A stretch of 64,000 nt of DNA from Carettochelys insculpta (lineage: Eukaryota; Chordata; Testudines; Carettochelyidae). Position numbers and translations under genes: made by a program. The first letter of the stretch is position 1. Each line of letters starts with the position of its first letter. The stretch is from assembly GCF_033958435.1 (NCBI RefSeq), contig NC_134138.1, positions 206,779,298 to 206,843,297 of the forward strand, given 5' to 3'. The notes below the pieces were generated by a model that worked only from the letters and a program-made list of their open reading frames with translations, was not told the origin of the DNA and did not search any database. Positions 11,298-24,471 of the stretch are shown in pieces.

Positions 11298-12664
11298 ATG
11301 TTCACAGAAAAGACACTGTTATCAAGCCAGCTATTACATTTTCATCTTAATTGTATATGCTATAATTTGCTCTACACTGTTAAATTTAATATCTTTGTGT
11401 GGTATACAGCTAAATTGCTTGCTGTAATTCTGACCTTATTGATTGCACAAGGTATTCTTGATGGTGGTAAGCCAGTATCTTAAGTTCACTATAGCTCTTT
11501 TTGTCTTTGTTTTCCTTATCTCCTACTTGTATTTGTCACCTAATTTCAGGTTGTTTTTAATTTTGTGCAATTTCTACTTAAAGACTTTGGTATCACTTCT
11601 CAGGCAAAACTGAGAATACTGTTTAGCTAACAGAAATCTAAAACAAGCTTACAAAGCTTAGGGATAGGGCCTATGTTTTGACGTTCTGATTCCAGGTCCA
11701 GATCTGGCTTTATCAAAGTTAAAAGGAGTGGGAAGGAGTTGAATCCAGGATTTTAGACTGTCCCATTAAAAAAGAGACAAGCTAACTAGATACAGAATTG
11801 GATCTCAAATATCGTGAGTATTTAGATCTAGGTCACATATTTGGTGCTTTCATGAAGGCACCAGTGACGAGGAGGGTGGGGTGACAGTGGGCAGATAGGA
11901 GAAGGATAACTGGTTCACGAATCTATCATGAACATATGCTACCATTCAAACCACAAATCTCAACCATGTGACTAGAAGCAGCTCTATGCCCCTAATATCT
12001 GAGCATTATGGAAAATGTGCTATTGAGAAATGTTAAACACAGCAGCTTTTGGTTTATCTCTTTCCTTAAATATATTGTATTCAATAATACCCTGCTGCAA
12101 GGCAGTATAATTCTTCTGAGTCATTAAAGGCTCCTTAACCAAACTGCATCCAAAGATGACATTTCTATCTCCTGTTTTAGGCTTCAGAGCCTTCATTTAT
12201 AATGAGTGGTACGTGCATTCTGAGTAAGAATCCCATTGGGTAAGCAGGGTATGCCACTGAGCTGATGGAGATTATGAACATTTATTTTGAAACCTATCTT
12301 TTCTGTGGCTTCTTGTCAAAGTAACCATAAGGTAGAAACATTAGGCAAGAGCATGGGCATTAACTAGGAAGGGACAAAAACTATGCAATGGCTTGTGGGA
12401 CAAAATAGCAATTTTATTGTCAATATTGCGCAATATTATGCAAATAATGTGCTGAGATAAGGTAGCACATGTAAGCACTTTGGGAGCAGTGTTCTGAATC
12501 ATCTGCAAATGCTGCACGACCTTATTAGTCTGGTCATAAGGACAGAGCTGCAACTATCAATTATTCAAGCCCCAAAAGCAGCAGTAGCTTTGCCATATCA
12601 TGATGAATTAAGAAGGGTTATTGCCTTGGAAAAGTTCTGGGATATAGCATAGACTACAGATAAT
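11298..12664. other. No gene or clear repeat
   Basis: AT-rich sequence; nothing recognised beyond short random open frames. Confidence 0.4.
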
Positions 12665-12810
12665 GTTTTCAAAATCCCTTGTGTGAGTTAGGAGTCTAAA
12701 TCCCATTTTTAAAAATGATGTAAGCACTCGGGAGCCTAAGCCTCATTAAAAACCAGTGAGACTCAGTGTTCTTGTACCTAAGTACTTTTTCAAATGCACC
12801 TATCTGTAGT
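12665..12810. repeat. Old palindromic repeat
   Basis: Segments such as ttaggagtctaaatcccattt and gggagcctaagcctcatt are mirrored by actcagtgttcttgtacctaag further on, ending cttttt-caaa. This resembles a widespread amniote palindromic repeat family also glimpsed at 3708-3765. It is heavily decayed. Confidence 0.35.
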
Positions 12811-13537
12811 CAATTCCAACATGACTAAACAGAGCATACAACAAGGCAGGACTAAACTTAAAAATATATCTTTGACCTTCACTAGCTAGAGTATATCTAC
12901 AACACATAATACCAACGGAGGTCTGTTAAGTAATAGAAAATAAAGCATCTTCATATTTGTTTCATAAGCAAGGATAACTGAGGCAAGGGCCAGAGCTATG
13001 CAGAACATTCCCACTGAACTTCTTGCCTGTGGGACCATAACCTGCACTCAAGATTTGAGTCTTAGTCTTCCTGACCCAGTTCCCTTGCACCACCCCTCCA
13101 CTCCGACCTCCCAACCCTGTGTTTGCGTCTTTCAATCCCCACTTAGCCACCTTCAGTGGATTTAGAAGAAACATGGGGCCTGCCTCCTTCTGCTCCCCTG
13201 AATGGGGTTCACTGCCCCTCTCAGCTCACAGACAGTTTCTTGCACAGTTCAACAGGACAAGGGAAGCAACACTGCAGTCAAGCAGATGAATGTAAAATTC
13301 CTTAGGATTCCTTGGCTTGTGCATGCTAGAAACCACTTATTATTACTGAAGTGGCATCTTGCGAAGCCAAACATGGATTAGGATCCCATTAGCCTTGGCA
13401 GAGTACAAACAAAACAACCATTGTCAAAGAACAACGGGGTATTGCTTCTAACACTGACGGCAGCTAGTGGAGTTCCCAAAGGATCGTATGTCTACCTGTG
13501 TTGCAACTCAGTAAATAGCCAGCAAGTGTGTGAGCAT

Positions 13538-13540
<3 letters not shown>

Positions 13541-13571
<31 letters not shown>
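13541..13571 (+). repeat. CA dinucleotide microsatellite
   Basis: About 15 CA units, followed by a CAA and A-rich tail. Confidence 0.95.
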
Positions 13572-13573
<2 letters not shown>

Positions 13574-13664
13574 AACAACAACAATAACAAAAAAAAAACT
13601 CCTGGGACAACAGCTGCCTGGTACCCATGAAGAGTTCAATAACTCAGTCAGTGCTTGTGAGCCC

Positions 13665-13775
13665 ATTACAAGAGTAGGTGGGTGAGGTTCTGTGGCCTGC
13701 AACGTACAGGAGATCAAACTACATAATCATGATGGTCCCTTTTAGCCTTGAAGGCTATGAGTCTAGGGATGGGAC
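13665..13775 (+). repeat. 3' tail of a SINE or CR1-type LINE
   Basis: The string gatcaaactacataatcatgatggtcccttttagccttgaaggctatgag follows the layout of the common sauropsid SINE/LINE tail (ctagatgatc...ggtccctt...ctatgag). Related tails are at 40690-40785 (CR1) and 57455-57515 (SINE). No 5' part could be bounded. Confidence 0.5.
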
Positions 13776-13814
13776 TGTACTGAGGGGATGGATAAAGCCA
13801 AGCAATGGGGTCCT

Positions 13815-14270
13815 GAGATACCCTGGGAGAAGCTGGAGAAATAGAAAATATTGGCTGTATATCACAGGATCATCAGGTGTCATCTGCAGCAGGATCCCGA
13901 TAAAAGAGCACCTAATTAGTCCCTGCCCTCTCAGCTCCAATCAAGGGGAACAGATTTGAGCTGGTGAAAAGGGTGGACACCAGCCTGATGAGCCAAGGGC
14001 TATAAAAGCAGAGAAGGAGCCAAAAGGGAGGGGCAGATAGTGATGGAGGGAGGGAGGGAGGCAGGGAGCTGGAAGCCTCTGAGCTCAAGACTGACTGCCT
14101 ATAAGAAGAGAAAGCCCTGTAAAGACTGGATACAGTTTGGCACTGGTGGTGGCACAAGCCTAGGTTAATGAAGACATGGGTGTTGTACAAGTCTCACCGA
14201 GCCTGATATGAGACGGTAATTGGTGACCAACAAGGGGGAAGCAAGATGAGCACCCTGGTACATCCCTGTT
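13815..14270 (+). repeat. Unclassified repeat with TATA-like box, possibly LTR-derived
   Basis: A GC-richer block contains ggctataaaagcagagaagg near 14007 and a GGGA-rich run at 14046-14065. The arrangement resembles a promoter-bearing LTR. However, no tg...ca ends, primer-binding site or pol region were found, so an LTR call is not secure. It could also be an ancient unclassified repeat. Confidence 0.3.
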
Positions 14271-14662
14271 TTTGGTGTGTGTGGGGGGGGTCACTTGTCT
14301 AAGCGATCCTGTAAAATTTGGTTCACTCAAGCTTTGCATGTTCAAATCTGTTTTCAACCCTTGGGTAGTAAAATCAAGCAAGCTGGGCAAGTTCACCTCA
14401 GGAGATGAGGCAAGTTTACCTAACACCAACATACACATTTCTAACATTACTCCCTCAAACATCTCATCACTTAGTATACAACTGTTATGAGAAAATCTTA
14501 GTAGCATTTGAAATCCTTTTTATTTTAAAGGCAAGTTAATTTGGTCTATTTGATTAATACATCTCTTAACCTTCCAAACACAAGAGTGGAAAATAGTCTG
14601 TGACAAAGACTCAGAATGACAACACATATAATTATTTATTCAGGAATTTTAAACCATTACAC

Positions 14663-14800
14663 CAGAGGTGGGGAACTCCCAGCTCACAATCCACATCCGA
14701 CCACTATTTGTCTGGATCCAGACCCTGAGACTCAGGGCTCCCACCATAGCATCTGGCCTGCAGTGGGGGTGGAGGGTGCAGAGTCCTGAGATTTAGTAGC
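14663..14800 (+). mobile_element. hAT-like terminal fragment
   Basis: It begins cagaggtggggaactcccag, which fits the CAGRGGTSRGSAA-type end of hAT/Charlie elements. The opposite end and an 8 bp target duplication were not found. Confidence 0.35.
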
Positions 14801-17734
14801 AATTTTCCAAAGCAATCCTGCATCTCACGAATACTAGTCCAGGAATTTGCTGTTGGCATATGGTGAGGAAATGAAATAGATTGTCTCTATATGAGGTTCA
14901 CATTTTTCTGGATATAACAAAGCAAACTCCAATCCCATAATTGTAAGGCAGCCTTAAGAGTTATTAAGAACCTACACTGAACGATTTTGTCAGAGGTGCG
15001 AAAAAGATAGGGCTTAAACCAGCTGAGTAAATCCAATTTGGAATTTTCAGAAAATCCAAGGCAAACAATTCCTCAGCATTACACTTCACGTTTCTCAGTA
15101 GTACTGTAGTAACTAAGTCACTACACCCCTTTATGTCTAGCTAAACACATTCCTAAACAAAAGCTCTTTGCTAAAATGGACTTTTGTAATAGCCTGTTTC
15201 AATATACTTAGAGGGGTGGCCATTTTAGTCTGTTTCAAAAGAGTCCAGCTAACACCAAGAATAATATTAAACTTTTTTTTTTCAAAAAACTCTACACCTT
15301 TGAAGAACAAACAAACTTAAGAATGTCTGGAAATGAACAGTTAAGAGACCCAGCCAACTCCCTGCTTCCATATGCTCCTTCATCACTCATTCTTATGCCA
15401 CCCACCCAACCTTAATGTTGCCCCCTATGATTTCCAAAAGCAAAAGGCTTTAAACAAACACATGACTCAAAGATTACTGGAAATGGATCTCTTGAACAGG
15501 ATATGAGATTTTATAATTCAACAGGAAAGACTGACATTCAAGAAGAGGCACTTTTTCAAATAACTTACAGAACAACGTGGTAGTATTGTAAAAATCTTTC
15601 AGATACATTGCCCTTTCTGCTCCTGCATGTGGGACTTTTTCTAGAAGAACAGTTCCCAATGGACAAATGTTTACTTGTGAATACTGGATCACTGGAATTG
15701 CCTTGAGTTAAATCCATGGTCCACTTAATACAGCATTATCTCTGTGACTAAGGGCAAGAGCAAGAAACCTCAAATTATTTAAGTATTCAATAAGCTGCCT
15801 AGAGGGAACATTTCTTCCTGATTCTCTTCAGCTATTGTATGGCTTATGTGCTTGGGAATGAAAGCACCCCTAGAGTCAAACTCAACCCATTATTGCATTT
15901 TGTACAAACACACCCGGAGACGTACCATTGGAAAACTAACTACTCATTGATCAATGGTGAAATCTATAAAGCAACATTACATGTAAAGTTATTAAATACC
16001 TTCATGTTCAAAACCACACACAGCCCTAAGTAAGTAAAAGCAGTTAAACAGATTGATCCTAAATAACAGAATGTGTGGTTACCTCAGTTTACATATAAGA
16101 AGCAAACATTACCGTTAACAGATGCTTCTAGTGCAGACGTAGCATCTATGAACAGAAACCAAATTCAGATGTTCCAAGCTACCAAGTTTTTCAGTATATA
16201 CGCTTCACAGGTGACGTTTACAAATTTACGTTAGACTGACTCAAATCATGATATTCGCATATCTAGACAGTCACTCTCAATACACACACCAGATAACATA
16301 GACTGAGAGTGGCACACCCGCTTATGAACATCTACTGTTGATTGTACACACTTGTATCCAACTGAAACTTTTAAAATAAAATACAATTTAAAATTCAGGG
16401 ATGAATGGCCAAATAAAACGAGATGCAAGTGGGAAATTCTGAAGTGAGCCTCAACTGCATCTTGCTAAGTCTCTTTGAAACTATCTTCTCATAAGCATCA
16501 TACCTTAAACAGCTTCCTGGTACTATTTTGGTACTTTCTGCTTTATGATCTGTCAACTGGAGCATTACGAAATGATAATAGGACTAGAGTGAAAGTTGAG
16601 CAACTGAAGCTGTGAAGGGATTTTTGTCATCTCGTTTGGAACTTTTTTTGTTAAAATCTGTTTATTTTCAAAAACTATTGAACATTGTAAATAAAAGGAA
16701 AGGTTTGTTAAAGCTTAACTCCCTCTCCTTTTCAATTAACATGTTGTAAGTCAAAGCAAATATCTACAAAATCTCCCAGAGGTTTTCTAGCACCATAGAG
16801 AAGTTCAGGCTTGACATTCCTATTTCTAAACTTAAAACCCTTTCCATGACTTCATTATCATCATAAAGTAAAATATAACACAAGCAGCACAATTTTAAAC
16901 ATCCACTACAGTTCATCTATAACAGGACTTGGACCCAAAAACTTAGAAATCAAAGCCAGCACCTGTTCCATTACAGGTAACACTTTTTGTTTATTACCAA
17001 TGAAAAATTCAAGGGATAAACTATCAGAGGGTATATGCAAGCCTATCAATACCACAGAAACATTGAATCTATTACAAAATTATCTGAAACTTTATGGAAG
17101 GAAAACAGAGCTGAATGAGGTATGTGCCTTAGCTCATACCAGCCTTTCGATAAAGATGATATTTTCTGAAAATCAGACACCAATTTCTACATTGACCTGG
17201 GGTGCACCATTAACTCCCAGTCTGGAGCCTCCTCCAGATCACTCTCAACCTGGACTCCTCCTTCCATGATTTGCGCACTGTGACAACTTGGTAGAGAAAA
17301 CAGATACTCAGTTGCCTCTGACACAAGTGGACAGTAAAAGACTGGGCATATGATTACCCTGATAGAAGGGGCATCGAAAAAACTGTAAAGGACTACATCA
17401 GCCAGTCAGCCTGGACACCAGATATTGACAAGATTAAAGTAATAGAAAGTACATGGGACAGCGGATCCACCCCATGAGGAAGTCTTTAATACAGAAGGCA
17501 AGTGTACTTTCCCTAACTGGGGCCTCAGAGTTGCAATTCCTATCTGAAGGGGCAACAGCTAAAGTGGATTCAGGCACTTATTTTGCAGTTCTTAGCAATC
17601 CCGAGACACCAGGAAATGTATTTATACCTGTAGGATTATGTTGGCCAACCATCAACAATGTTTTCTTAGAATCCTCTGGGCACAGTTCTGAAGAAGCTAT
17701 GGAGTGACTATGGAACAGGTAACTAACTGAAAGC
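14801..17734. other. No gene or clear repeat
   Basis: AT-rich sequence with only short unsupported frames. A lone MITE-end-like string agtgcagacgtagc near 16132 is not enough to define an element. Confidence 0.4.
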
Positions 17735-18074
17735 AGGCTCTGCTGGGCAGGAACAGCCAATACCTACAAAACCAGGTAGCTGGCAGAAGAATGGGGCTGC
17801 AGCTACTGCGGCTGCTAGGAAAGAGGAGTTACTATCTGGAAAGAGGAAGAAGTGTTTGAAGAGTGCAGAGGCAGGTAGGTTGCAGTCACTCCTTGGGAAG
17901 GTGGAGGAGTTTTGAGCTGTGTGACTAGAGAAATGAGAGAAACCAGAGTGGTAGGAAGCAGACCAGGGAAGGAGCTAGGAGGGCAATGATTAGAAGCCAG
18001 AACTTCTGGGTTGAGGATCCTTGGATTGGAATACAGGGTGGAGAGTGGGCCTAGGTTCCCCTACCAGCCATGAA
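17735..18074 (+). repeat. Unclassified GC-richer interspersed repeat
   Basis: A gag-rich purine stretch ends in gaggatccttggattgg and cctaggttcccctacc. Its composition differs from the flanks, and it is abutted by the repeat tail at 18075. No coding frame or terminal repeats were seen. Confidence 0.35.
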
Positions 18075-18155
18075 AGCTTTGCCCATGAAAGCTTATACTC
18101 CAAAATATCTGTTAGCCTATAGGGTACCACAAGACTTCTTGTTATACTTTCAACA
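18075..18155 (+). repeat. Interspersed repeat tail, gcccatgaaagcttat family
   Basis: The motif tttgcccatgaaagcttat and then tgttagcctatagggtaccacaagacttcttgtt also occurs at 28196-28285 in plus and, more diverged, at 25080-25165 in minus. These are copies of one dispersed family whose class cannot be decided here. Confidence 0.55.
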
Positions 18156-19319
18156 ACTTCACCAACAGTTATGGACAGCCTTTACAACCTGAATCCCTGC
18201 ATCTTGGAAGACTGATTAATACTGTCACTAGTGTTCATACACACTACTTCATCCATGACAGGCTCAGCATGTTCTTTCTGCAGCAATCAAATCCAAGTCT
18301 CTTGCCTTCCAATGTACAAAATTACTACAAGGTTATTGGGCCACTCAGTTAAAGGAAATGTATTGCAACTTAATGCCAAGAAACAGTATCCAGTCTCCCC
18401 CAAGAAATATGTGATAGCACAAATACGCATTTCTTCAATACCTGTGGTATTTCACAAAAGTGAGGTTTCTTTTGCAACACAAAGAACCAATAATTTTAGA
18501 CTCTGTTTAAATCATAATTATTTCCTCAGAGCTATCCCATGTGTTTCACTGCAGGCAAGCCCTAGTTTCATTGCTTTTTAATTAATTGTACACATGAGAA
18601 CTAGATTCTACACAAATCTAGTTAACAGCTTTCAATGTCCAATGGTCAGGAACTGTTTCAGTTATATGCGAAAAGAAGAATACTTTCTTCTATTATAAAT
18701 AGAGGAAATCACAATTTACAGAGCACCTCAATATTTTATGATTTTTTTAAGGAATAATAAAAGACACAGCATTTCACTAAGACAAACATAGCTGGAGAGA
18801 GTTATGTGAAAATCTTTGTATTTCATACTTAACTTATTAGGAACCAATTAACAAAAACATTTGAATCCATTACGCAATTAGTAGAAAGATTTATAGTAAG
18901 TCAAAGTTGGCAGGCATCAAAATTCTGATCTAAAATGTAACTATATCTGAAGTGAATTTAGTGCTGAGGAATAGTTCCAGGCTGAGAAGACTGGAAAGGG
19001 AAGCCACTGTTTATTCACAGAACGCATGCAGCAGAGTCATCACCAATGTAATTTGCTTTCTGGTAGCTTCCAATGTAATTTAAGGCCTTCCAAACACATA
19101 GCAAGGCAAGTCCTTGCCCCACAGAGTTGAGACGATAAGCCAAGCACCCCTGAGAAACATGAAGGAGGGAAAGATCAAACATATAATTAAACTTATTCTG
19201 TAAAAGTATCGACAAGATGGCCATCTTCCACTGTTGTGTAGCAGACAACAGGATCCAGAGTTGAGAAACCCCAGCTGCAGTCCTTGAATTTTGTGGGCAC
19301 AGATCCTTCACTAACCTGG
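18156..19319. other. No gene or clear repeat
   Basis: AT-rich; nothing recognised. Confidence 0.4.
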
Positions 19320-20110
19320 CAGCAAGGAGGAGGGTGACAGCACCACTGGGGTACTGTTAGGGGCAGCTGCCCACTCTGGTCAGAAGGGGTTAAAACAGGC
19401 TGGGAGGAGGCAGTGCAGAGCCTCAGCCAGCGAAAGGGTGATTTGCTGGGGCAGCCTTATTTACAAGGAGCAGGTCAGCAGACCAGCTGGGTCCTCACCA
19501 GTGAGGGCTCAGTGAAGGAGAAGCATCTTCAATAGAGCAATGCCGAACAGGCTGAGGGAGCTAGAAAGGGAGGCTCCAGCCACATGCCTCCCAGGCTGCA
19601 GCTGTGATACAATGTCCAAGGAGAGGGGAGTGAAGGAGAGCAGGACAAGGCTTTTGCCAGAGGATCCATGGCTTGGCACCCAGAATAGTCCGTCCTGGAT
19701 CCCCCCTTGTACTGTACCCAGCCACAGTGAAGAGCGGCCTTGAGAGACTGTGGCTTGCTGCTGAGGCAAGGGGCTAGACTTCAGAGATGCAGTTGACCGC
19801 AATGGCAGCCAATACCCCCAGAAATGGGGCGAGAAACTGAATAGAGGGCAATGCTGGAGAGCAGTGCTCTGAAGAAGTTGCTGCTGTCCAGAGAGTAACA
19901 CGGGTCCTGAACCACAAACAACAACACAGAGCAATAATGGGAGAAAGGGGTGCCCTGCTGAGGGCTGAGCTAATTCCTAGTGTGACCAGAAGGAGGCCCC
20001 ACAGCAGTGAGTCACACTCTGTGACAAGCACAAACTCTTGATGGCAGCAGCAGATGGAGAAAGAGAGGAACTCCCACCTAGGAACTCATCAGGCCCAGCC
20101 AGTCCTCCTC
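19320..20110. repeat. Unclassified GC-rich repeat block
   Basis: A sharp rise in GC content over about 800 bp, with overlapping open frames on both strands but no recognisable domain. Frames open on both strands at once suggest biased composition, not coding. It is probably an old element; no ends were found. Confidence 0.3.
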
Positions 20111-20205
20111 ATGGAGGCTGAATTACTCCTGTGGTAGGGAAAGATGGGTGTCTTGCTGGTCAAAAAACAGGGCTAGAAGCAGTGGGGAAATAAGAGCTGA
20201 TTCAT

Positions 20206-20775
20206 TTCATGTGTACACTAAACCCTTGAGTTACGTGGGAATTGAGTTCCTTCAACCCGCACTTAAATCAAGTTTTCGTGCAAGTCGAGGGGAGATGGGA
20301 ACCAGGCTGCAGCCTGGCTCCCGGCTCCCCTGGGCTTGCAGGAGCTGAGAAACTGATCAGCCTACCAGGGCTCCTCAATTTCTTGGCTCCCAGAGTGGCG
20401 GGGAGACAGGAACCAGTGGGAAGCCTGGTTCCAGTCTCCTTGCCGCTTGTGGGACCTGCAAACCGCCCAGCTCATGACTGATCAGTCTCCCAGATTCTGC
20501 CAGCACAGGGGAGACAGGAACCAGACTGATGCTTGGTTCCCAGCTCCCCAACCCTTGCGGGAACCAGGAAGCTAACCAACCATGAGCTGGTAAGTTTCCC
20601 AGTCCCTCAAGCACAGGCGAGACTGAAACCAAGTGGCACCCTGGTTCCTGGCTCTCCTGCACTGCTGGGACCCGGAAAGCTGACCAGTCATGAGCTGGTC
20701 AGTTTCCCAGGTCTCACATGCAGCAGGAGCCAGGAACCAGGCTGTCGCTTGTTTCCAGTCTCCAATTATTGGATC
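20206..20775 (+). mobile_element. Element built of 108 bp tandem units
   Basis: A unique leader (gtgtacactaaacccttgag to gtgcaagtcgagg) is followed by repeated units starting gggagacaggaaccag at about 20289, 20401, 20509, 20617 and 20725. Periods are 112, 108, 108 and 108 bp. Each unit holds a small palindrome around gaaccaggctgcagcctgg and a catgagctggtcagtttccc block. A shorter inverted relative lies at 31905-32195. The leader starts TA-CACTAAACC, which would fit a TA-targeting Tc1/mariner-like end; this is inference. Confidence 0.6.
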
Positions 20776-22262
20776 TGAAAAGGGAAAACAAATACAAGAC
20801 TAATTTACTGATCAAAGTAAAATGTATTCCAACCTGACAAAATATGTAACATACCCAATTAGTAGGACTGTCTCATATACTAACTTCTCACAATATTAAA
20901 TATCATGACATTTTTTACTGAACCAGACTGAACAGTCATTATTACACAAGTCTATTTTGTCCTATAGGGCATTACAAAGAAGTTCAGCCAGCGTCCTCCT
21001 AATTGCTCTGTATGATCCTTGAGACCAACCACAATATGCTTCCCTCTTGGGAAATGTTTGGTGCTTACTGTAATGTAAATGTAATCATTTCATCTCGTCA
21101 CTTCACTGACTAAAAACTAACATTCCAAATAAAAAAGACAAAATGCCAAATTACATATGTTATAAAGAAGTCTGTCAATGATCAGGTGTTCACTGCGTGT
21201 AGTTTATTATCCCAGTTTCATTACACTTCTTAACCTTGTTTTCACTGACGTTATAAAGAATAAACACTTCTACTACATCTGAATTAATTTGTGTAAACTA
21301 CACTACACTAACATTTTGGAATAGATAAAATCAAAGATTGGAAAATGATTTTTCACACACTGGTTTCTGACTTTGTGGCCTTTCTAAACCAAATAACAAA
21401 ACCCTGTGTGGGAACTTGATAATTATATTGTGTTTCTTGTCATGCTGAGATTAGTAATAGCACTGCTATCAAATATTACTGTGCAGTAAAATCTGTGGTT
21501 TGCATTTAGATTACATTTGATTTTTTCATGTGGAAAATACATGCTCTAATTTTCCTCTTGCAGTAAAATTATAATACATAGTATGCAATATCAGAGCTGA
21601 TGACACTGACTACAAGGTAGGTATGACTTGTTTTACAGCGATAATGCTTGTACTTCTTACTGTGATTTTATGAGCCAGACATTCAAAAATGTACACAAGA
21701 GATATTTATAAAAAAAGAGGTGCAACAGCAAATCAGAGAGGAGACTATGCTGGACAGAGTGAATTGAATACAATCAGTACCAAGAAGCTTTCAAGAAAAC
21801 TGCAAACTTAGCACTTCTTGGATGGCATTACTTTCTAGTCAGGTATACCCCAGTCTACCTTAAATAAAAAGAAATCAATGCTATGAAGAAAAAGAATTCA
21901 AACATAACTACCAGGACATTCAAATCATGTAGAAATATTTACTTGAATGTCTCCTGTTTCAAGTTTGTACTTCTCTCCCTGTAAATTGCCTCCTCCAGAA
22001 AACCTAGAAATGATCAGTTGCTATTTTTAGATCAGGTATGATTTAAAAAAAAACTATTGAAGTACTCATTTTACAGGCATCTTTTTTACAATATGTCTGA
22101 AAGAAGCATCATTTCACATCTAAAATCTTATTAACTGCAAAAAATGAGGCACACGCAGCACATGAGCTCTACAGGGACACTCACATACTAGAAAACTGTA
22201 AACTGAGCAATTCTATCAAGGTACCGAAACAGGATTACACAATAGGAGAGAGTGGAAAATTC
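20776..22262. other. No gene or clear repeat
   Basis: Strongly AT-rich; nothing recognised. Confidence 0.4.
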
Positions 22263-22265
22263 ATT

Positions 22266-22556
22266 GGCCATGGCTACACTACAAAATAACTTCCAAGTTG
22301 CTTACTTCGAATTACAACTTTGAAGTAACCAACTTCGAAGTTGAGTGTCTACACACACCCTGTCTCAAAGTTAAACTTTGAAGTAGGGCACTACTCCATT
22401 CCTGGGAATGGAGTAAGGACTTCAAAGTTGGGCTCACTTACTCCAAAGTTAACTTTGAAGTCAGGGAAAACATGTATAGGTGCTCTGCAGGCTGCTTCGA
22501 ATTAGCCCCTAACTTCAAGGTTAACTTCAAAGTTAATTCCTAGCGTAGATGCACCC
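22266..22556. mobile_element. MITE, 291 bp, TSD ATT
   Basis: It is bounded by ggccatggctacactacaaa and gcgtagatgcaccc, with ATT at 22263-22265 and 22557-22559. The interior is dense in ttcgaagtt and aacttcgaa blocks and has the small palindrome ccattcctgggaatgg. It is noncoding. Confidence 0.7.
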
Positions 22557-22559
22557 ATT

Positions 22560-23799
22560 ATCTTGTAAAAAACACAGCTCTACACACCTTGTTATTTTGG
22601 TATGCTCTTAGATTAACAAATCACTGTTTATTAACTATGATGATTTGCTGTATCAGACACAGCAAAGCTGGGCACTAGCTGAAGTAAAGCAGCTGGCCAT
22701 AAAACTAATACAAATAGCTATGAGGAAAGTGATGTCTTAACTGCTTCTCTGCACAGCTTGATTAACTGGCCACCAAATAAAGTTAGTACACATCATTACA
22801 AAAAATTCAGCTTGCATTGTTTGCAATAAGTCCTGAATAAATATCCATTATGCTCGTTTTGGATAAAGTGACATATGAAGACTGATGTATGACTTCCCAT
22901 CTCCACTCAGTGCTACGCTATAAATGTTACAGGAAATAGTTGCATTGCGGTTCAATACTGTTCTTGCATGTAATGCAACCAATGGAACATTCCAAAAAGT
23001 TAAATTTTTTTCATTGCTTTCATTTTTGTTTTCATTTGCTAGGAAGTGCACATCAAACAAGTCACACTATCTACATCTCACCATACTGCACTACCCAGCT
23101 TGGTTTGACCTCATCCTCACTTTATGTCATATGATAATCAAAAGGGGGGAATCCTGAGATCAATAGCAAAACTCCCTATGGATCCAGTGGGCTCAGGATT
23201 TCAACTTGGTGTAACTCCTCAGAGGAGGCAAGAATCAAACTATTCATTTTGCAAGTGCCTAACTTTTGGATGCGCTAAAACTAAGTGATACTACTAATAA
23301 AAATGTTTCAAATAAAGGCTACTACAGTTTAGGACAAACAGTACTACAATAACCTTCTGTTCTTTTCATTAACTTCAACTGGCTTCACATTTGGTGGAAA
23401 TTAAGTCCAATGTTATGTCTATTAATACTTGAAGGAGAAACAATGCATCGCTATCTAAGTGTCACAGACATTATTTATTAAAAGACTAGTTAACATTTAT
23501 TTCCTTTTGACTTGAAAATCATTTGATTCCTCATTTCCTCTCCCACCAACAAAAAACAGAGAAGGAAAAATACCTGTATCTAGCCACTAAACATTTCATG
23601 AGCACTGCTTTTAATAACACTGAAGATAAGTGATCACTCCCTGAGAAATCTGAGTTGCAGACTTCCTGTTGCCTCTGCATGGAAACAAAGCAAGCAGAAC
23701 TGTGCAAATTATGACATTTTCTGTACATAGAAGTATTTGCAAATGTTTGCTTCAATTTTCATTTATCTAGCCTTGACCTCTGATTTTGTTTTGGGTTTT
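22560..23799. other. No gene or clear repeat
   Basis: AT-rich. A possible old palindromic repeat trace lies near 23155-23230 (gagatcaatagcaaaactccc). Nothing else was recognised. Confidence 0.4.
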
Positions 23800-23802
23800 A
23801 AG

Positions 23803-24199
23803 GTCTGCATCTATACTTGCATTCCTCTTTTGAAAGAGGTATGCAAATAAGGGAAATTGAAAATGCAAATAAGGTACAGATTTACATACCTGATGCCTCA
23901 TTTGCATATTCTTCTTTCAAAAAAAGTAAAGCAGTGTAGACACAGCTCTTTTGAGAGTAAACCCCATCTTCAAAAGAATCTTTCTTTCCTTTTTTCATGG
24001 AAAGAAGGATTCTTTCAAAGATGGGCTTTCCTTTCGAAGAAGCTGAATCTACATTGGTTTTCTTCTTTCAAAAGAAGCTCTTTCAAAATAAGAATATTTA
24101 AATGAGGTACCAGATATGTAAATCTGCAGCTCATTTCATTTTCGAGTTCCCTCATTTGCATACCTCTTTCAAAAGAGGAATGCAAGTTTAGACGCAGCC
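23803..24199. mobile_element. Palindromic MITE, 397 bp, TSD AAG
   Basis: The ends gtctgcatctatacttgc and, inverted, ggctgcgtctaaacttgc are followed on both sides by cattcctcttttgaaagagg. The direct repeat AAG is at 23800-23802 and 24200-24202. Long mirrored arms carry tttgcat, ttctttcaaa and tttcgaa blocks. It is noncoding. Confidence 0.75.
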
Positions 24200-24471
24200 A
24201 AGGTTTCCACCAATTACACAAAACAAAAATTTACTTTAAACCAGAGATTTTCTTGGTTTTACATGGAATTCCTACACAAAACTGAATTCCATATGGTTTA
24301 TATGATACTATTAATCAGCCAAGACTTGCTGATTAAAAACAGACATGGATTCATTCCAAGGTAGAAATGAACCTGAGACTTGAAGTAGGATCCAAATTAA
24401 ATCTTAATTTGTGGTGATGAAGATGGAATTGGTGTTGTTTTTCAGTTCAGACTTTATTCAGAAAAAAAAAT

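Noticed and set aside
13815..14270. Solo LTR of an endogenous retrovirus
   Set aside because: A TATA-like box alone is not enough; no terminal tg/ca, primer-binding site, target duplication or retroviral coding sequence was found.
16120..16150. MITE terminus agtgcagacgtagc
   Set aside because: A single short match with no second end and no subterminal similarity.
20242..20778. Three overlapping open frames of 79-95 codons
   Set aside because: They arise from tandem units with a period divisible by three, on both strands; there is no sign of selection for protein.
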